Assembly: GCA_021161495.1 (NCBI GenBank)
Contig: JAGHAO010000025.1
Location: forward strand, 1 to 18,142
Length of the DNA stretch: 18,142 nt
Source of the DNA: Caldisericaceae bacterium
Lineage (GTDB): Bacteria > Caldisericota > Caldisericia > Caldisericales > Caldisericaceae
Direction of reading: 5' to 3'
This document shows positions 1 to 7,999 of the stretch, piece after piece. The notes under the pieces are model-generated. The model had not been told where the DNA came from. It saw nothing but the letters and a program-made list of their open reading frames with translations, and ran no database searches. Both the position numbers and the translations under genes were made by a program. Within the stretch, counting starts at the first letter, position 1. Each line of letters starts with the position of its first letter.

Positions 1-480
1 AAACAAAGAGTACAGCATCATCGTATCGGAAAGTGCCCTGTGCGCTTTTTCCTTTTTCAAGGAAAGTGCCTTCACGAGGTTTTGAAGACTGTGAGACGGT
101 AAGTCCGGAAAAAATATTCGTGCAAGTTCCAGCGTATCAAAAAATTCGTTATCCAATCTTTTACCCATAAATTTTTCTAAGAATATTCTATCAAAAGATA
201 CATTGTGCGCTATCAAGGGGTAATTTCCAATAAACTCTTCGAGTTTTTTCCTTATCTCCGCAGGATCCGGTGCGTCCTCCACATCCTTATAAGTAATTCC
301 GGTCAGATTTGTAACCAAAGAAGGGATATTCCTATGCGGCCTTACAAAGGTATGAAAATGCTCGACAACTTCACCGCCTTTCACTTTAATCGCACCTATT
401 TCTATCACTTCGTCAATATCAGGATTTAATCCGGTAGTTTCCAGATCAAAAAATATCAAAACAAGATCCTCTTTTTTCAT
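1..480 (-). CDS. DEDDh-family 3'-5' exonuclease domain (DnaQ/PolC/DinG type), C-terminus cut by window edge
   Basis: The visible 160 residues form a DnaQ-like exonuclease domain, which removes nucleotides from DNA or RNA 3' ends using two metal ions. ExoI is FDLETTGLNP with catalytic D12 and E14. ExoII is IAHNVSFDR with D98. ExoIII is HRALSDT with H147 and D152, the DEDDh signature. The start is the ATG at 480, preceded by the ribosome site GGAAAGGA. It lies 19 nt after the mutS2 stop, so it is probably the fifth gene of the pheS operon. The reading frame is open to base 1, so the protein continues outside the window. It could be a stand-alone epsilon-like nuclease, or the N-terminus of a DinG-type helicase or other exonuclease fusion; the visible part cannot decide. 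The family call is firm, but the full protein identity is not. Confidence 0.9.
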   Translation of the reverse strand, partial: MKKEDLVLIFFDLETTGLNPDIDEVIEIGAIKVKGGEVVEHFHTFVRPHRNIPSLVTNLTGITYKDVEDAPDPAEIRKKLEEFIGNYPLIAHNVSFDRIFLEKFMGKRLDNEFFDTLELARIFFPDLPSHSLQNLVKALSLKKEKAHRALSDTMMLYSLF

Positions 481-499
481 ATCATTCCTTTCCGAAAAT

Positions 500-2863
500 T
501 TACTTCAAATAAACAATTGTAACGCCGAGCCCGCCTTCGTTCATTGTTCCCGTTCTGAAATGCGCCACGTGGGCCCTCTTCCTCAAATATTCCATTATTG
601 CATTTCTTAAAGCACCGCTCCCTTTACCGTGCACGATGTAAACAAAAGGCAACCCTACGAGATAGGCGGAATCCAAATATTTATCGAGAGCGTCAATCGC
701 TTCTTCCACCGTATAACCGTGCAAGTCAAGTTTCATAGGAACCTGGACATCGGGAATTTCCACTTTTTGTTGAGTGTCATCCGGATTTTGCTTTTTTGTT
801 AGTTCCTTTGCTTCGGTCTTGGAAATATCTTTAAGCGAGAGCGTCGCCCTTATGCTTCCCATCTGAATAACCACCTTATTACGGTTTTCGTCTTTTTGAA
901 TAATAATGCCTTGCCTCTTGAAACTCTTTACAAAAACAAGGTCTCCCTCGGAAACGTCCTCCATTTTTAAAACCTCGCTATTTTCAAACGGCAGAGTTTC
1001 TTCTTCAATCTTTTCCTCTGTTTTTTGCGCTTCGGTAATAATATTTGTTTTTATCTGCTGAATTTTCTTCTGGCTCTTTATTTCATTTGAAAGTTCTTTA
1101 AGCAGGTTTTCCATTTTGTTTCTCGTATCGTTAACGATCTTTCTTGCCTGCTCGTACGCCTTTTTAATTTCTTTCTTTTTTCTCAGGTCAATTGCATTAA
1201 GTTTGTCCTCGTAAACCCTTTTTAATTCTTCGATTTCTCTTTTATATTTTTCTATTTCATCGCGAGAAGCGGTAATGTGCTTTTGATCCTCCGATATTCT
1301 CGAAAGATACTGCTCAGCAATTATATGCTCTTCCGAAAGCTCTTTCTTGGCTTCTTCAAGCACATTTTTCGGTATTCCGAGTTTTTCCGCTATTACAAAC
1401 GCATGGCTTTCACCGGGAATCCCTATATACAAATGGTAAGTGGGTTTCAACGTATCAACATCAAACCCCACAGAGGCATTCTTCGCAAACGTAAATTCAT
1501 ACGGAAATTCCTTTAACTTGCTATGATGAGTGGAAACCACCGTAACAACTCTTCGCTCATAGAGAGATTTCAAAACGGCAAAACCAAGCGCCGAACCTTC
1601 CTCCGGATCCGTCCCTGCACCCAATTCGTCAATCAGAACAAGAGAATTCTCATCCGCCTCTTTCAAAATTTCTATGATTTTTTTCATATGGGCGGAAAAC
1701 GTGGACAGGCTCTGCTGTATGCTTTGTTCGTCACCTATATCGGCAAATACCTCATCAAAGAAACCTATTTCGGAGGCAGAATACGCCGGAATGTGCAAAC
1801 CCGACTCCGCCATCAAGGTAAAAAGGCCTATCGTTTTCAGGGTTACGGTTTTACCACCCGTATTGGGGCCGGTAATTATTAACATATAATAATCGTCACC
1901 GACAGAAACGTCTATGGGAACTACTTTATCTCTCGGTATGAAAGGGTGGCGCCCCTGAATTATATGCACCTTTTTGGCGTTCGTAAGCTGAGGCTCCGCT
2001 CCTTCCATATGAATGGAAAGCTTTGCTTTGGCAAAAATAAAGTCAAGTTCATAGACAATTCGGAGAGATTTTTCTATTTCGTCTTTTTTCTTTTTTATTT
2101 CCTCTTCGAGCTCCAAAATAATTCGCTGGGTTTCTTCCTTTTCCTTCGCAACAAGGTCTACGAGTTTGTTGTTCAAATCAACTACGGAAAGGGGTTCTAC
2201 AAAAAGCGTAAGCCTGCTGCCGGATTCGTCCTGAACAACACAAGGAAAAGCGTTTTTACCGCTCTGTTTAATGGGAATAACATATCTTCCGTTCCTCTTC
2301 GTGATAATTTGATCCTGGATAATTCCCTCATATGCTTTGGAATATATTATATGTTGCAAAATTGTCTGAATGCGCGTGTAGGTGGTATGTATTTCCCTAC
2401 GTATGATACCAAGCAAGGGAGACGCCTTTTCCGAAACCGTTCCGTCCGGTTCGATAGTGTTTTTAATTTTATTATTGAGGTCCTTGAAAGAAGAAAGCCC
2501 GGAAGAAATTTGAGATAGCAACGGGAATTCATTCTTTTTCGAAGCAATAAACTTTTTTATTTCCGAGATTGTTTCCAGAACAGATGCAACTCTCAAAAGT
2601 TCCTCGCCTGTAAGTAGAGATAAAACGTTTATCCGCTCAAAGAGACTCTCGGCACCGAGAACTTCCATAAAAGGAAGAGTGCCGTATTGCTCGTAAAAAC
2701 TCCTCGCCTCGGTTGTCTCCTTAAGTTTGTTAAGGGCTGTTTGAAAATCTTTATACGGTTCAAGCGATAAAGCAATATTTTTACCGCCTTCCGTTACACA
2801 AAACCTGGAGAGCTCTTCCTTAATCTTAATGAAGTCCAATGCTTTCAGTGTCTCTTCTCGCAT
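500..2863 (-). CDS. mutS2: MutS2: MutS-like ATPase with C-terminal Smr nuclease domain
   Basis: The product has 787 residues, normal for MutS2. It lacks the mismatch-recognition N-terminus of MutS. In other bacteria MutS2 acts on branched or recombination DNA and can split collided ribosomes. Visible features in order are a MutS core/lever region (about 1-300), Walker A GPNTGGKT at 332-339, Walker B with D412 and E413 (LVLIDELG), and the trans-acting ATPase segment ending near STHHSKL (444-450). A long charged coiled coil follows at about 500-620, then a small beta domain (about 635-685). The C-terminal Smr domain has LDLHG at 712-716 and HGKGSG at 745-750. The LDLHG form is the one linked to Smr endonuclease activity. 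The start ATG at 2863 follows AAAAGGG and overlaps the end of polX by 19 nt, suggesting translational coupling. Confidence 0.96.
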   Translation of the reverse strand: MREETLKALDFIKIKEELSRFCVTEGGKNIALSLEPYKDFQTALNKLKETTEARSFYEQYGTLPFMEVLGAESLFERINVLSLLTGEELLRVASVLETISEIKKFIASKKNEFPLLSQISSGLSSFKDLNNKIKNTIEPDGTVSEKASPLLGIIRREIHTTYTRIQTILQHIIYSKAYEGIIQDQIITKRNGRYVIPIKQSGKNAFPCVVQDESGSRLTLFVEPLSVVDLNNKLVDLVAKEKEETQRIILELEEEIKKKKDEIEKSLRIVYELDFIFAKAKLSIHMEGAEPQLTNAKKVHIIQGRHPFIPRDKVVPIDVSVGDDYYMLIITGPNTGGKTVTLKTIGLFTLMAESGLHIPAYSASEIGFFDEVFADIGDEQSIQQSLSTFSAHMKKIIEILKEADENSLVLIDELGAGTDPEEGSALGFAVLKSLYERRVVTVVSTHHSKLKEFPYEFTFAKNASVGFDVDTLKPTYHLYIGIPGESHAFVIAEKLGIPKNVLEEAKKELSEEHIIAEQYLSRISEDQKHITASRDEIEKYKREIEELKRVYEDKLNAIDLRKKKEIKKAYEQARKIVNDTRNKMENLLKELSNEIKSQKKIQQIKTNIITEAQKTEEKIEEETLPFENSEVLKMEDVSEGDLVFVKSFKRQGIIIQKDENRNKVVIQMGSIRATLSLKDISKTEAKELTKKQNPDDTQQKVEIPDVQVPMKLDLHGYTVEEAIDALDKYLDSAYLVGLPFVYIVHGKGSGALRNAIMEYLRKRAHVAHFRTGTMNEGGLGVTIVYLK

Positions 2864-4515
2864 AAAAACCCTTTTAATTCCTGAGTATCAAATGTATTAA
2901 TCACATTCTCTGGAGTAAGCCACGCCCTTCTTAAAATTTTCACTCCGTAACGCATAAAATTCATATGCCCTACATTGTGAGAATCCGTGCCAATGGAAAA
3001 GAACTTTACTCCCGCTCTTATAGCTTGTTTTACCAAACTTGCGGAAAGGTCCATCCTTTTAGGGAACACATTCACTTCAAGAACCACGCTGTTTTTTTTA
3101 GCAAGTTCAAACAGCGCACCCATATCCAAAGAAAAGCCGTTTCTCATAGAAACAAGCCTACCCGTAGGATGTGCAAGAATATTCGTATTCTCGTTCGAAA
3201 GCGCTTTTTCAACGCGAATGTTATTCGCAATCGAATCCTCATCGAATCCGGTATGCATAGCGGCAAGAACAAGATCCAATTTTTTAAGCACTTCGTTTGT
3301 AAAATCGAGAGAACCGTCTTTCAGAATTTCCACCTCGCTCCCTTTAAGGATCGTAATCTCTCCTTCTTTATTTATTTTATCAATTATTTCAGTTTCTTTC
3401 AACAACCTTTCTTCGGAAAGGCCGTTCGCAATTTTCAACGCACCTGAGTGGTCCGTTATCGCCACATAATCATATCCTTTGTATATACCCTCTTCCGCAA
3501 TTTCGGAAAGCGAATTTGTGCCGTCGCTGAAATTTGAATGTACATGCAAGTCTCCTCTGATATCACTTTCGTTTATAAGATCGGGTATTGCGTCTCTTTC
3601 GGCAAGGTCGATTTCTTCCTCTCCCTCTCTTATCTCAGGGGGGATATATTGAAGTCCTATCATCGAATAAAATTCTTCTTCGTCGGATACTTCGGCAAGG
3701 ACATACCCGTTCTTCGAAACAGAAAAACCTTTTGCCTTTGCAATATCTTTCAATTTATTTACATGGGATCTGGATCCTGTATAGTAAACAAGAGCGGAAT
3801 AAAAATATTTTTCGGGCACGATAAGAAACAAGAGCCTAACGTTCCTTAAATCTTTCAAAACAATAAACTCTTCCCTTTCTTTTTCTATCTTTTTGTATGA
3901 AACCACTTTTTTGATAATCTCTTTGGCATTTTTTCCGGATACGACAAAATTTATATTATTTACTGTTTCTTTACCCCTTCTTACGCTGCCTGCAACTTCT
4001 ATTTTTTCCATACCGCTTTCCGAAAGAAGGCTCTTTATCGAATTTCCGTAGGAAAAGCCTTCAAACAGAGTAAGTTCCCTATAATCCTTCTCATAAAGCA
4101 AAAGACTTTTTCTTACTTGTTCTTCAAAGCGGGCTCCGAAATCGCTCCTCTTTCTTAAAACGCCTATTTTTTTTCTCAAATCGGAAATCGAATCAATGCC
4201 TAATGTGTTGTATAATTTCAAAGCACTTTCAGGCTTTATGCCGGGCAATCCGGAAATCATCAAAAGCCCTTTGGGAATTTCCTCTTCGAGGTGCTTTTTG
4301 AAAGAAAATGTTCCCCCGGAAAAGAAAAGTTCTTCAATATCGGACGCAACTCTTTCCGGTAAGAAGAGGAGGTCGCCTCTTCCCTTCACCTGCTTATCCA
4401 TTGCTGCGACAGAATACGCACTCTTCTCGTATAATGAGGCAAGGCTCCTTTCCTTTTTAAGAAGGAGCATTCTCCTAACATCCATTAAATTGAGATATAT
4501 TTCCCAATTTGTCAT
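2845..4515 (-). CDS. polX: PolX/PHP-family protein with intact PHP phosphoesterase but degenerate polymerase active site
   Basis: This 556-residue protein has the layout of bacterial PolX: helix-hairpin-helix region (about 45-140), polymerase beta-like core (about 145-290) and C-terminal PHP domain (about 318-556). Bacterial PolX normally combines gap-filling synthesis with PHP-dependent 3'-5' exonuclease and AP-endonuclease activity. The nucleotidyltransferase motif AGSVRR is kept at 175-180, but the metal-binding D-x-D is N187-I-N189. The third aspartate position, 17 residues before T246 in YYTGS, is L229. The first HhH also lacks its GIG turn (LPERVASD instead). All PHP ligands are present: H324, H326, D331, D355, H356, E394/E396, H421, H449, D511 and H513. 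The likely activity is therefore nuclease or phosphoesterase only; that is inference. The ATG overlaps the pheT stop as ATGA, and the end overlaps mutS2 by 19 nt. Confidence 0.9.
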   Translation of the reverse strand: MTNWEIYLNLMDVRRMLLLKKERSLASLYEKSAYSVAAMDKQVKGRGDLLFLPERVASDIEELFFSGGTFSFKKHLEEEIPKGLLMISGLPGIKPESALKLYNTLGIDSISDLRKKIGVLRKRSDFGARFEEQVRKSLLLYEKDYRELTLFEGFSYGNSIKSLLSESGMEKIEVAGSVRRGKETVNNINFVVSGKNAKEIIKKVVSYKKIEKEREEFIVLKDLRNVRLLFLIVPEKYFYSALVYYTGSRSHVNKLKDIAKAKGFSVSKNGYVLAEVSDEEEFYSMIGLQYIPPEIREGEEEIDLAERDAIPDLINESDIRGDLHVHSNFSDGTNSLSEIAEEGIYKGYDYVAITDHSGALKIANGLSEERLLKETEIIDKINKEGEITILKGSEVEILKDGSLDFTNEVLKKLDLVLAAMHTGFDEDSIANNIRVEKALSNENTNILAHPTGRLVSMRNGFSLDMGALFELAKKNSVVLEVNVFPKRMDLSASLVKQAIRAGVKFFSIGTDSHNVGHMNFMRYGVKILRRAWLTPENVINTFDTQELKGFLCEKRH

Positions 4516-6917
4516 CCTTTTCTCAGTTTGCCTCCGATTTCATTCTTTAACGTTTCTTCCAGTTTATCTATAAAAGTTTCGAGTTCTTCTCTTTTCATCG
4601 TTCTGTCTTTTGCAAAAAATTTCAGGGAGTATGCAAGGTTCTTTTCGTTGTCTGCAAGCGGTTTTCCCATATAAATATCGAAAAGTTCTATTTTCCTAAG
4701 TTCGGGAGGAGCAACGGAAAGAATTACCGAACGTACCTTTTTCTCGGGAATTTCTTTGCTGGCCACAACGGCAATGTCCATTTTTAGAGGGGGATGTACC
4801 GGGAATTCTTTAAACTCTTTCAACAATTTCGCACGTTTTAGCAAAACAGATATATCCATCTCGGCGTAAAAAACTTTTCCTTTAATGCCGAAATTCCGGG
4901 TAATATCGGAGAGCACTTCGCCAATCACACCTATTTTCTCATTTTCCGAATAAACGAAAGCCGTTCTGAAAGGATGCAGGTAAGAGGCTTTTCCTGCGTC
5001 AAAATTTGCATTTATCCCGAGAGATTCGAGCAAAGATTCAATAATGCCTTTAAGGTAATAAAAATCATAGGGAACTTTTATCCCGAAAGGATTTGTTTCG
5101 GCACGGTCACCTGAAAGCATAATCCCGATTTTTCCTTCTTCTTTATACTTATCTCCGTTTTTACGAAATACCTTGCCTACCTCAAAAATAGCGATATTGT
5201 TTGTTCCGTTCTTTTTATTCGTTTCGACAACATTCAAAAGCACCGGAAACAGAGAAGGCCTTAAAATACTCATCTCCTCACTAAAAGGATTTACTACCTT
5301 TGCGATGTTATTTTCATCTATTAACGTGTTTTTAAGAAGCGCGTTTCCGATAAGAGAAACCGTTTGAACCTCGGTTAAGCCAAGTTTCACGAGCAAATCT
5401 TTTAACATCCAGGAAAATTCTTCTTCCTTGGTTCTAACGGCACTTTTAAGCGCTCCCTCCAATAATTTCTCGCCAAAGGAGTTGTATCCTTTCATTCGCA
5501 AAATTTCCTCTATAAGATCAACTTCTATGTTTATGTCTCTTCTGAACGAAGGGGGTTTTACCTCGAGAAAATCGCCCATATCCTTATACTCAAAGCCTTC
5601 AAAGTCAAAATACTTTTTAACTTCTTCCTTGGGAAGATCCTCGCCGAGAATTTTACCTACCCTGCTCAATCTTATTTTCACAGGTGACTGCGTTCCGAGG
5701 TGGTTTGAAATATTGCTTTCACTTACCGTTCCTCCCGCCTCTTGCACTATGAGTTTGGAAGCAAACAGGGAGGCATCTTCGGGAAATAAAGGATCCGTGC
5801 CTTTTTCAAAAAGTACCGACGCATCGGTCATCAAATTCAAACTGCGGGCGCTTTTTGAAACACAAGAAGGCAGAAAATACGCACTTTCGAGAAACACGTT
5901 TTTCGTGTCCTCCGTAACTTCCGTTTCCTCTCCTCCCATAACGCCGGCAAGAGCAATAGGCTTTTCACTGTCCGCAATAACGAGATTCCATTCATTCAAA
6001 CTTCTTTCCACTCCGTCAAGAGTTTTGATTTTCTCTCCACTTTGTGCTTTGCGCACATAAACGGCTTTTTCTATTTTATCCGCATCGAAGGCGTGCAAAG
6101 GCTGCCCGTAAAATTTTAAAACATAATTTGTAATATCAACAATGTTATTTATAGGGCGCGCCTGAAGCATAAACAGTTTCCTTCTCAATGAGTAAGAAGA
6201 CTTTCCGACCCGCACTCCGGATATTTTTCTTCCGGAATAAAAAGGTGCAAGTTCCGGATCTTTTACGAATACGGGAATATCGGTAGTTCCAGAGAGTTTT
6301 ATTTCGGTATCGGGCTTGAAACGAGAAAAATCCGCTTTTCTCTTTTCCTTTCTCGCGCGTAAAATTTCTATCCACCGTGCAATTCCCACAACATAAAAAG
6401 CATCCGCCCTGTCGGGAAGAAGAGAAAACGACAAAAATACGTCATCAACGGGGAATAGGTCTTCGAATGGCTTACCTATGGGTGTATCCTCCGGAAGAAT
6501 TAAAATTCCTTCCTTTTCCTCACTACTCAAGATCTCTCCGTCAAGCCCCAATTCTTTGTAAGAGCAAAGCATTCCTTGAGATATTTTATCTTTGAACTTA
6601 CGATCGGAAATTACCGTTCCGTCGGAAATTCTGCCACCGGTTAAAACGAGGGGCACAATATCGCCGTTTTTAAGGTTGGTTGCGGCTGTAACGATTTCAA
6701 AAGATTCATCTCCCGTATTGGCCACGAGTTCAAAAAGTTTTGTATCGGGAATCCGGGATAAATTTTCAACCCTTGCGGTAACCACTCTATCGAACTTGTG
6801 CTCGGTTTTTACTACCTCTTCCACCTCCAAGCCAAGCAATGTAAATTCCTCCGCGAGTTTTTCCGGACTATAATCAAACGGTAAAATTTCTTTTAATAAT
6901 TTTACGGAAACAAGCAT
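4512..6917 (-). CDS. pheT: Phenylalanine--tRNA ligase beta subunit
   Basis: The 801-residue beta subunit of the heterotetrameric phenylalanyl-tRNA synthetase binds tRNA-Phe and edits mischarged Tyr-tRNA. Visible domains in order are an N-terminal MLVSVKLLKE segment, a tRNA-binding EMAP-like domain (about 40-150), and the B3/B4 editing region with QARPINNIVDITNYV (252-266), QPLHAFD and GVMGGEETEV (325-334). The B5 DNA-binding-like fold (about 400-475) and the catalytic-like core follow. The ferredoxin-fold anticodon-binding domain lies at about 710-801, starting near FPVHPPLKMDIAVV. Length matches the long bacterial type. The start ATG at 6917 has GGAAGGTG upstream and lies 16 nt after the pheS stop. 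The stop overlaps the polX start by ATGA. Confidence 0.97.
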   Translation of the reverse strand: MLVSVKLLKEILPFDYSPEKLAEEFTLLGLEVEEVVKTEHKFDRVVTARVENLSRIPDTKLFELVANTGDESFEIVTAATNLKNGDIVPLVLTGGRISDGTVISDRKFKDKISQGMLCSYKELGLDGEILSSEEKEGILILPEDTPIGKPFEDLFPVDDVFLSFSLLPDRADAFYVVGIARWIEILRARKEKRKADFSRFKPDTEIKLSGTTDIPVFVKDPELAPFYSGRKISGVRVGKSSYSLRRKLFMLQARPINNIVDITNYVLKFYGQPLHAFDADKIEKAVYVRKAQSGEKIKTLDGVERSLNEWNLVIADSEKPIALAGVMGGEETEVTEDTKNVFLESAYFLPSCVSKSARSLNLMTDASVLFEKGTDPLFPEDASLFASKLIVQEAGGTVSESNISNHLGTQSPVKIRLSRVGKILGEDLPKEEVKKYFDFEGFEYKDMGDFLEVKPPSFRRDINIEVDLIEEILRMKGYNSFGEKLLEGALKSAVRTKEEEFSWMLKDLLVKLGLTEVQTVSLIGNALLKNTLIDENNIAKVVNPFSEEMSILRPSLFPVLLNVVETNKKNGTNNIAIFEVGKVFRKNGDKYKEEGKIGIMLSGDRAETNPFGIKVPYDFYYLKGIIESLLESLGINANFDAGKASYLHPFRTAFVYSENEKIGVIGEVLSDITRNFGIKGKVFYAEMDISVLLKRAKLLKEFKEFPVHPPLKMDIAVVASKEIPEKKVRSVILSVAPPELRKIELFDIYMGKPLADNEKNLAYSLKFFAKDRTMKREELETFIDKLEETLKNEIGGKLRKG

Positions 6918-6933
6918 CTTATTTCACCTTCCT

Positions 6934-7914
6934 TTATCTAAACTGATCCAAAAACCTCAGATCGTTTTTATAGAAAAATCTAATATCCGGAATATTGTAT
7001 TTAACCATTGCAATACGCTCTATCCCCCAGCCGAACGCAAACCCCTGATATTCTTCGGGATCTATTCCCACGTTATTGAGCACATTGGGATGAACCATTC
7101 CGGAACCACCCATTTCAAGCCAACCACCGAAGTTTATCGAGGTTTCGGCACCCGGCTCCACGAACGGGAAGTAAGAAGGATTGAAACGCACTTCGACTCC
7201 TTCTCCGAACATCCTTCTTACGAATTCGGAAAGCGTGCCTTTCAATTCCTTAAAAGACACATTTTTATCCACCACAAGCCCCTCAACCTGATGAAATATA
7301 GGAAAATGGTGAGCGTCGGGAGGATCTTTTCTGTAGCACCTTCCTACCGCAATCACGCGAATCGGGGGTTTGTATTTTTCCATAGTTCGTATTTGAATAG
7401 GTGAAGTTTGCGTCCTTAAAAGATATTTATTCAAAAGATAAAAAGTGTCCTGCATATCGCGTGCGGGATGATACTCGGGAATATTGAGTGCTTCGAAATT
7501 GTAATACTCCTCTTCAATTTCGGGGCCCGTCATTACGTCAAAGCCCATTGAAAGAAATATCTTTTCAACTTCAAGCATTGTTTGAGTAAGAATATGTAGA
7601 GCACCGCTTCGGAGTTTCAAACCGGGAACAGTCACATCAAGCTTCTCTGAAGCGAGTTTCCGCATCCTTTCTTCACGTTCTATTTCTGAAATTTTTTCTT
7701 TAATATTCTTTTCTATAAACTCCTTTAAGGCATTTATGCTCTCCCCGAAAGATTTTCTTTCTTCCTTGGGAACATTTTTAAGTTCCTTAAAAAGGAGCGC
7801 AACCTTACCTTTTCTTCCGAGAAAATACTTTTCGAGTTCCCGCAATTCCTCGGCGGATTCCGTTTTTATCTTTTTAATAAATTCGTTTTTAATTTCTTCA
7901 ATCTTTTGCCTCAT
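6934..7914 (-). CDS. pheS: Phenylalanine--tRNA ligase alpha subunit
   Basis: The 326-residue catalytic subunit activates phenylalanine and charges tRNA-Phe together with PheT. The N-terminal coiled-coil arm covers about 1-90. Motif 1 lies around GFDVMTGPEIEEEYYNFEAL (124-143), motif 2 is VGRCYRKDPPDAHHFPIFHQ (190-209), and motif 3 is GFAFGWGIERIAM (291-303). The start is the ATG at 7914 because an ideal GGAGG lies 5 nt upstream (7920-7924). A TTG four codons earlier (7926) overlaps that ribosome site and is unlikely. The usual EMGGCGMVHPNV segment reads EMGGSGMVHPNV here, a minor change. It is the first gene of the operon, transcribed from a strong promoter with a leader of about 22 nt, so there is no T-box or attenuator. 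Confidence 0.97.
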   Translation of the reverse strand: MRQKIEEIKNEFIKKIKTESAEELRELEKYFLGRKGKVALLFKELKNVPKEERKSFGESINALKEFIEKNIKEKISEIEREERMRKLASEKLDVTVPGLKLRSGALHILTQTMLEVEKIFLSMGFDVMTGPEIEEEYYNFEALNIPEYHPARDMQDTFYLLNKYLLRTQTSPIQIRTMEKYKPPIRVIAVGRCYRKDPPDAHHFPIFHQVEGLVVDKNVSFKELKGTLSEFVRRMFGEGVEVRFNPSYFPFVEPGAETSINFGGWLEMGGSGMVHPNVLNNVGIDPEEYQGFAFGWGIERIAMVKYNIPDIRFFYKNDLRFLDQFR

Positions 7915-7919
7915 TGAAA

Positions 7920-7924
7920 CCTCC
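7920..7924 (-). promoter_or_regulatory. Ribosome binding site of pheS
   Basis: GGAGG on the minus strand is followed by five bases (TTTCA) and the ATG at 7914. It fixes the pheS start and rules out the in-frame TTG at 7926, which overlaps it. Confidence 0.85.
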
Positions 7925-7943
7925 AATCCGATTTAATTATTAA

Positions 7944-7971
7944 ATTGTATGCCAAACACCCGAATTGTCAA
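7944..7971 (-). promoter_or_regulatory. Sigma-70-type promoter of the pheS-pheT-polX-mutS2-exonuclease operon
   Basis: On the minus strand the -35 is a perfect TTGACA (7966-7971), the spacer is 16 bp, and the -10 is TACAAT (7944-7949, one mismatch). The start point should be near 7937, which leaves about 22 nt before the pheS ATG, just enough for the GGAGG site. The -35 overlaps that of the divergent ispE promoter by five bases, so the two polymerases should compete for the site. Confidence 0.82.
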
Positions 7972-7993
7972 ACAAACGTTAATCCATTATAAT
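7965..7993 (+). promoter_or_regulatory. Sigma-70-type promoter of ispE, predicted leaderless
   Basis: The -35 is TTGTCA (7965-7970), the spacer 17 bp and the -10 a perfect TATAAT (7988-7993). Only six bases (7994-7999) separate the -10 from the ispE ATG at 8000, so transcription should begin at or next to the start codon. There is no Shine-Dalgarno sequence. The -35 overlaps the pheS -35 on the other strand. Confidence 0.8.
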
Positions 7994-7999
7994 GAAACA

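Noticed and set aside
1523..1882. Long open frames opposite mutS2, polX, pheT and other genes
   Set aside because: They lie fully antisense to or out of frame with strongly recognisable genes, and their peptides have no family resemblance or ribosome sites.
7915..7926. TTG start of pheS
   Set aside because: The TTG overlaps the GGAGG ribosome site of the ATG at 7914, so it cannot be used with that site.
7949..7999. N-terminal extension of IspE
   Set aside because: It would begin inside the promoter (upstream of the TTGTCA box), and the family N-terminus MKKFAYAKINL starts at 8000.
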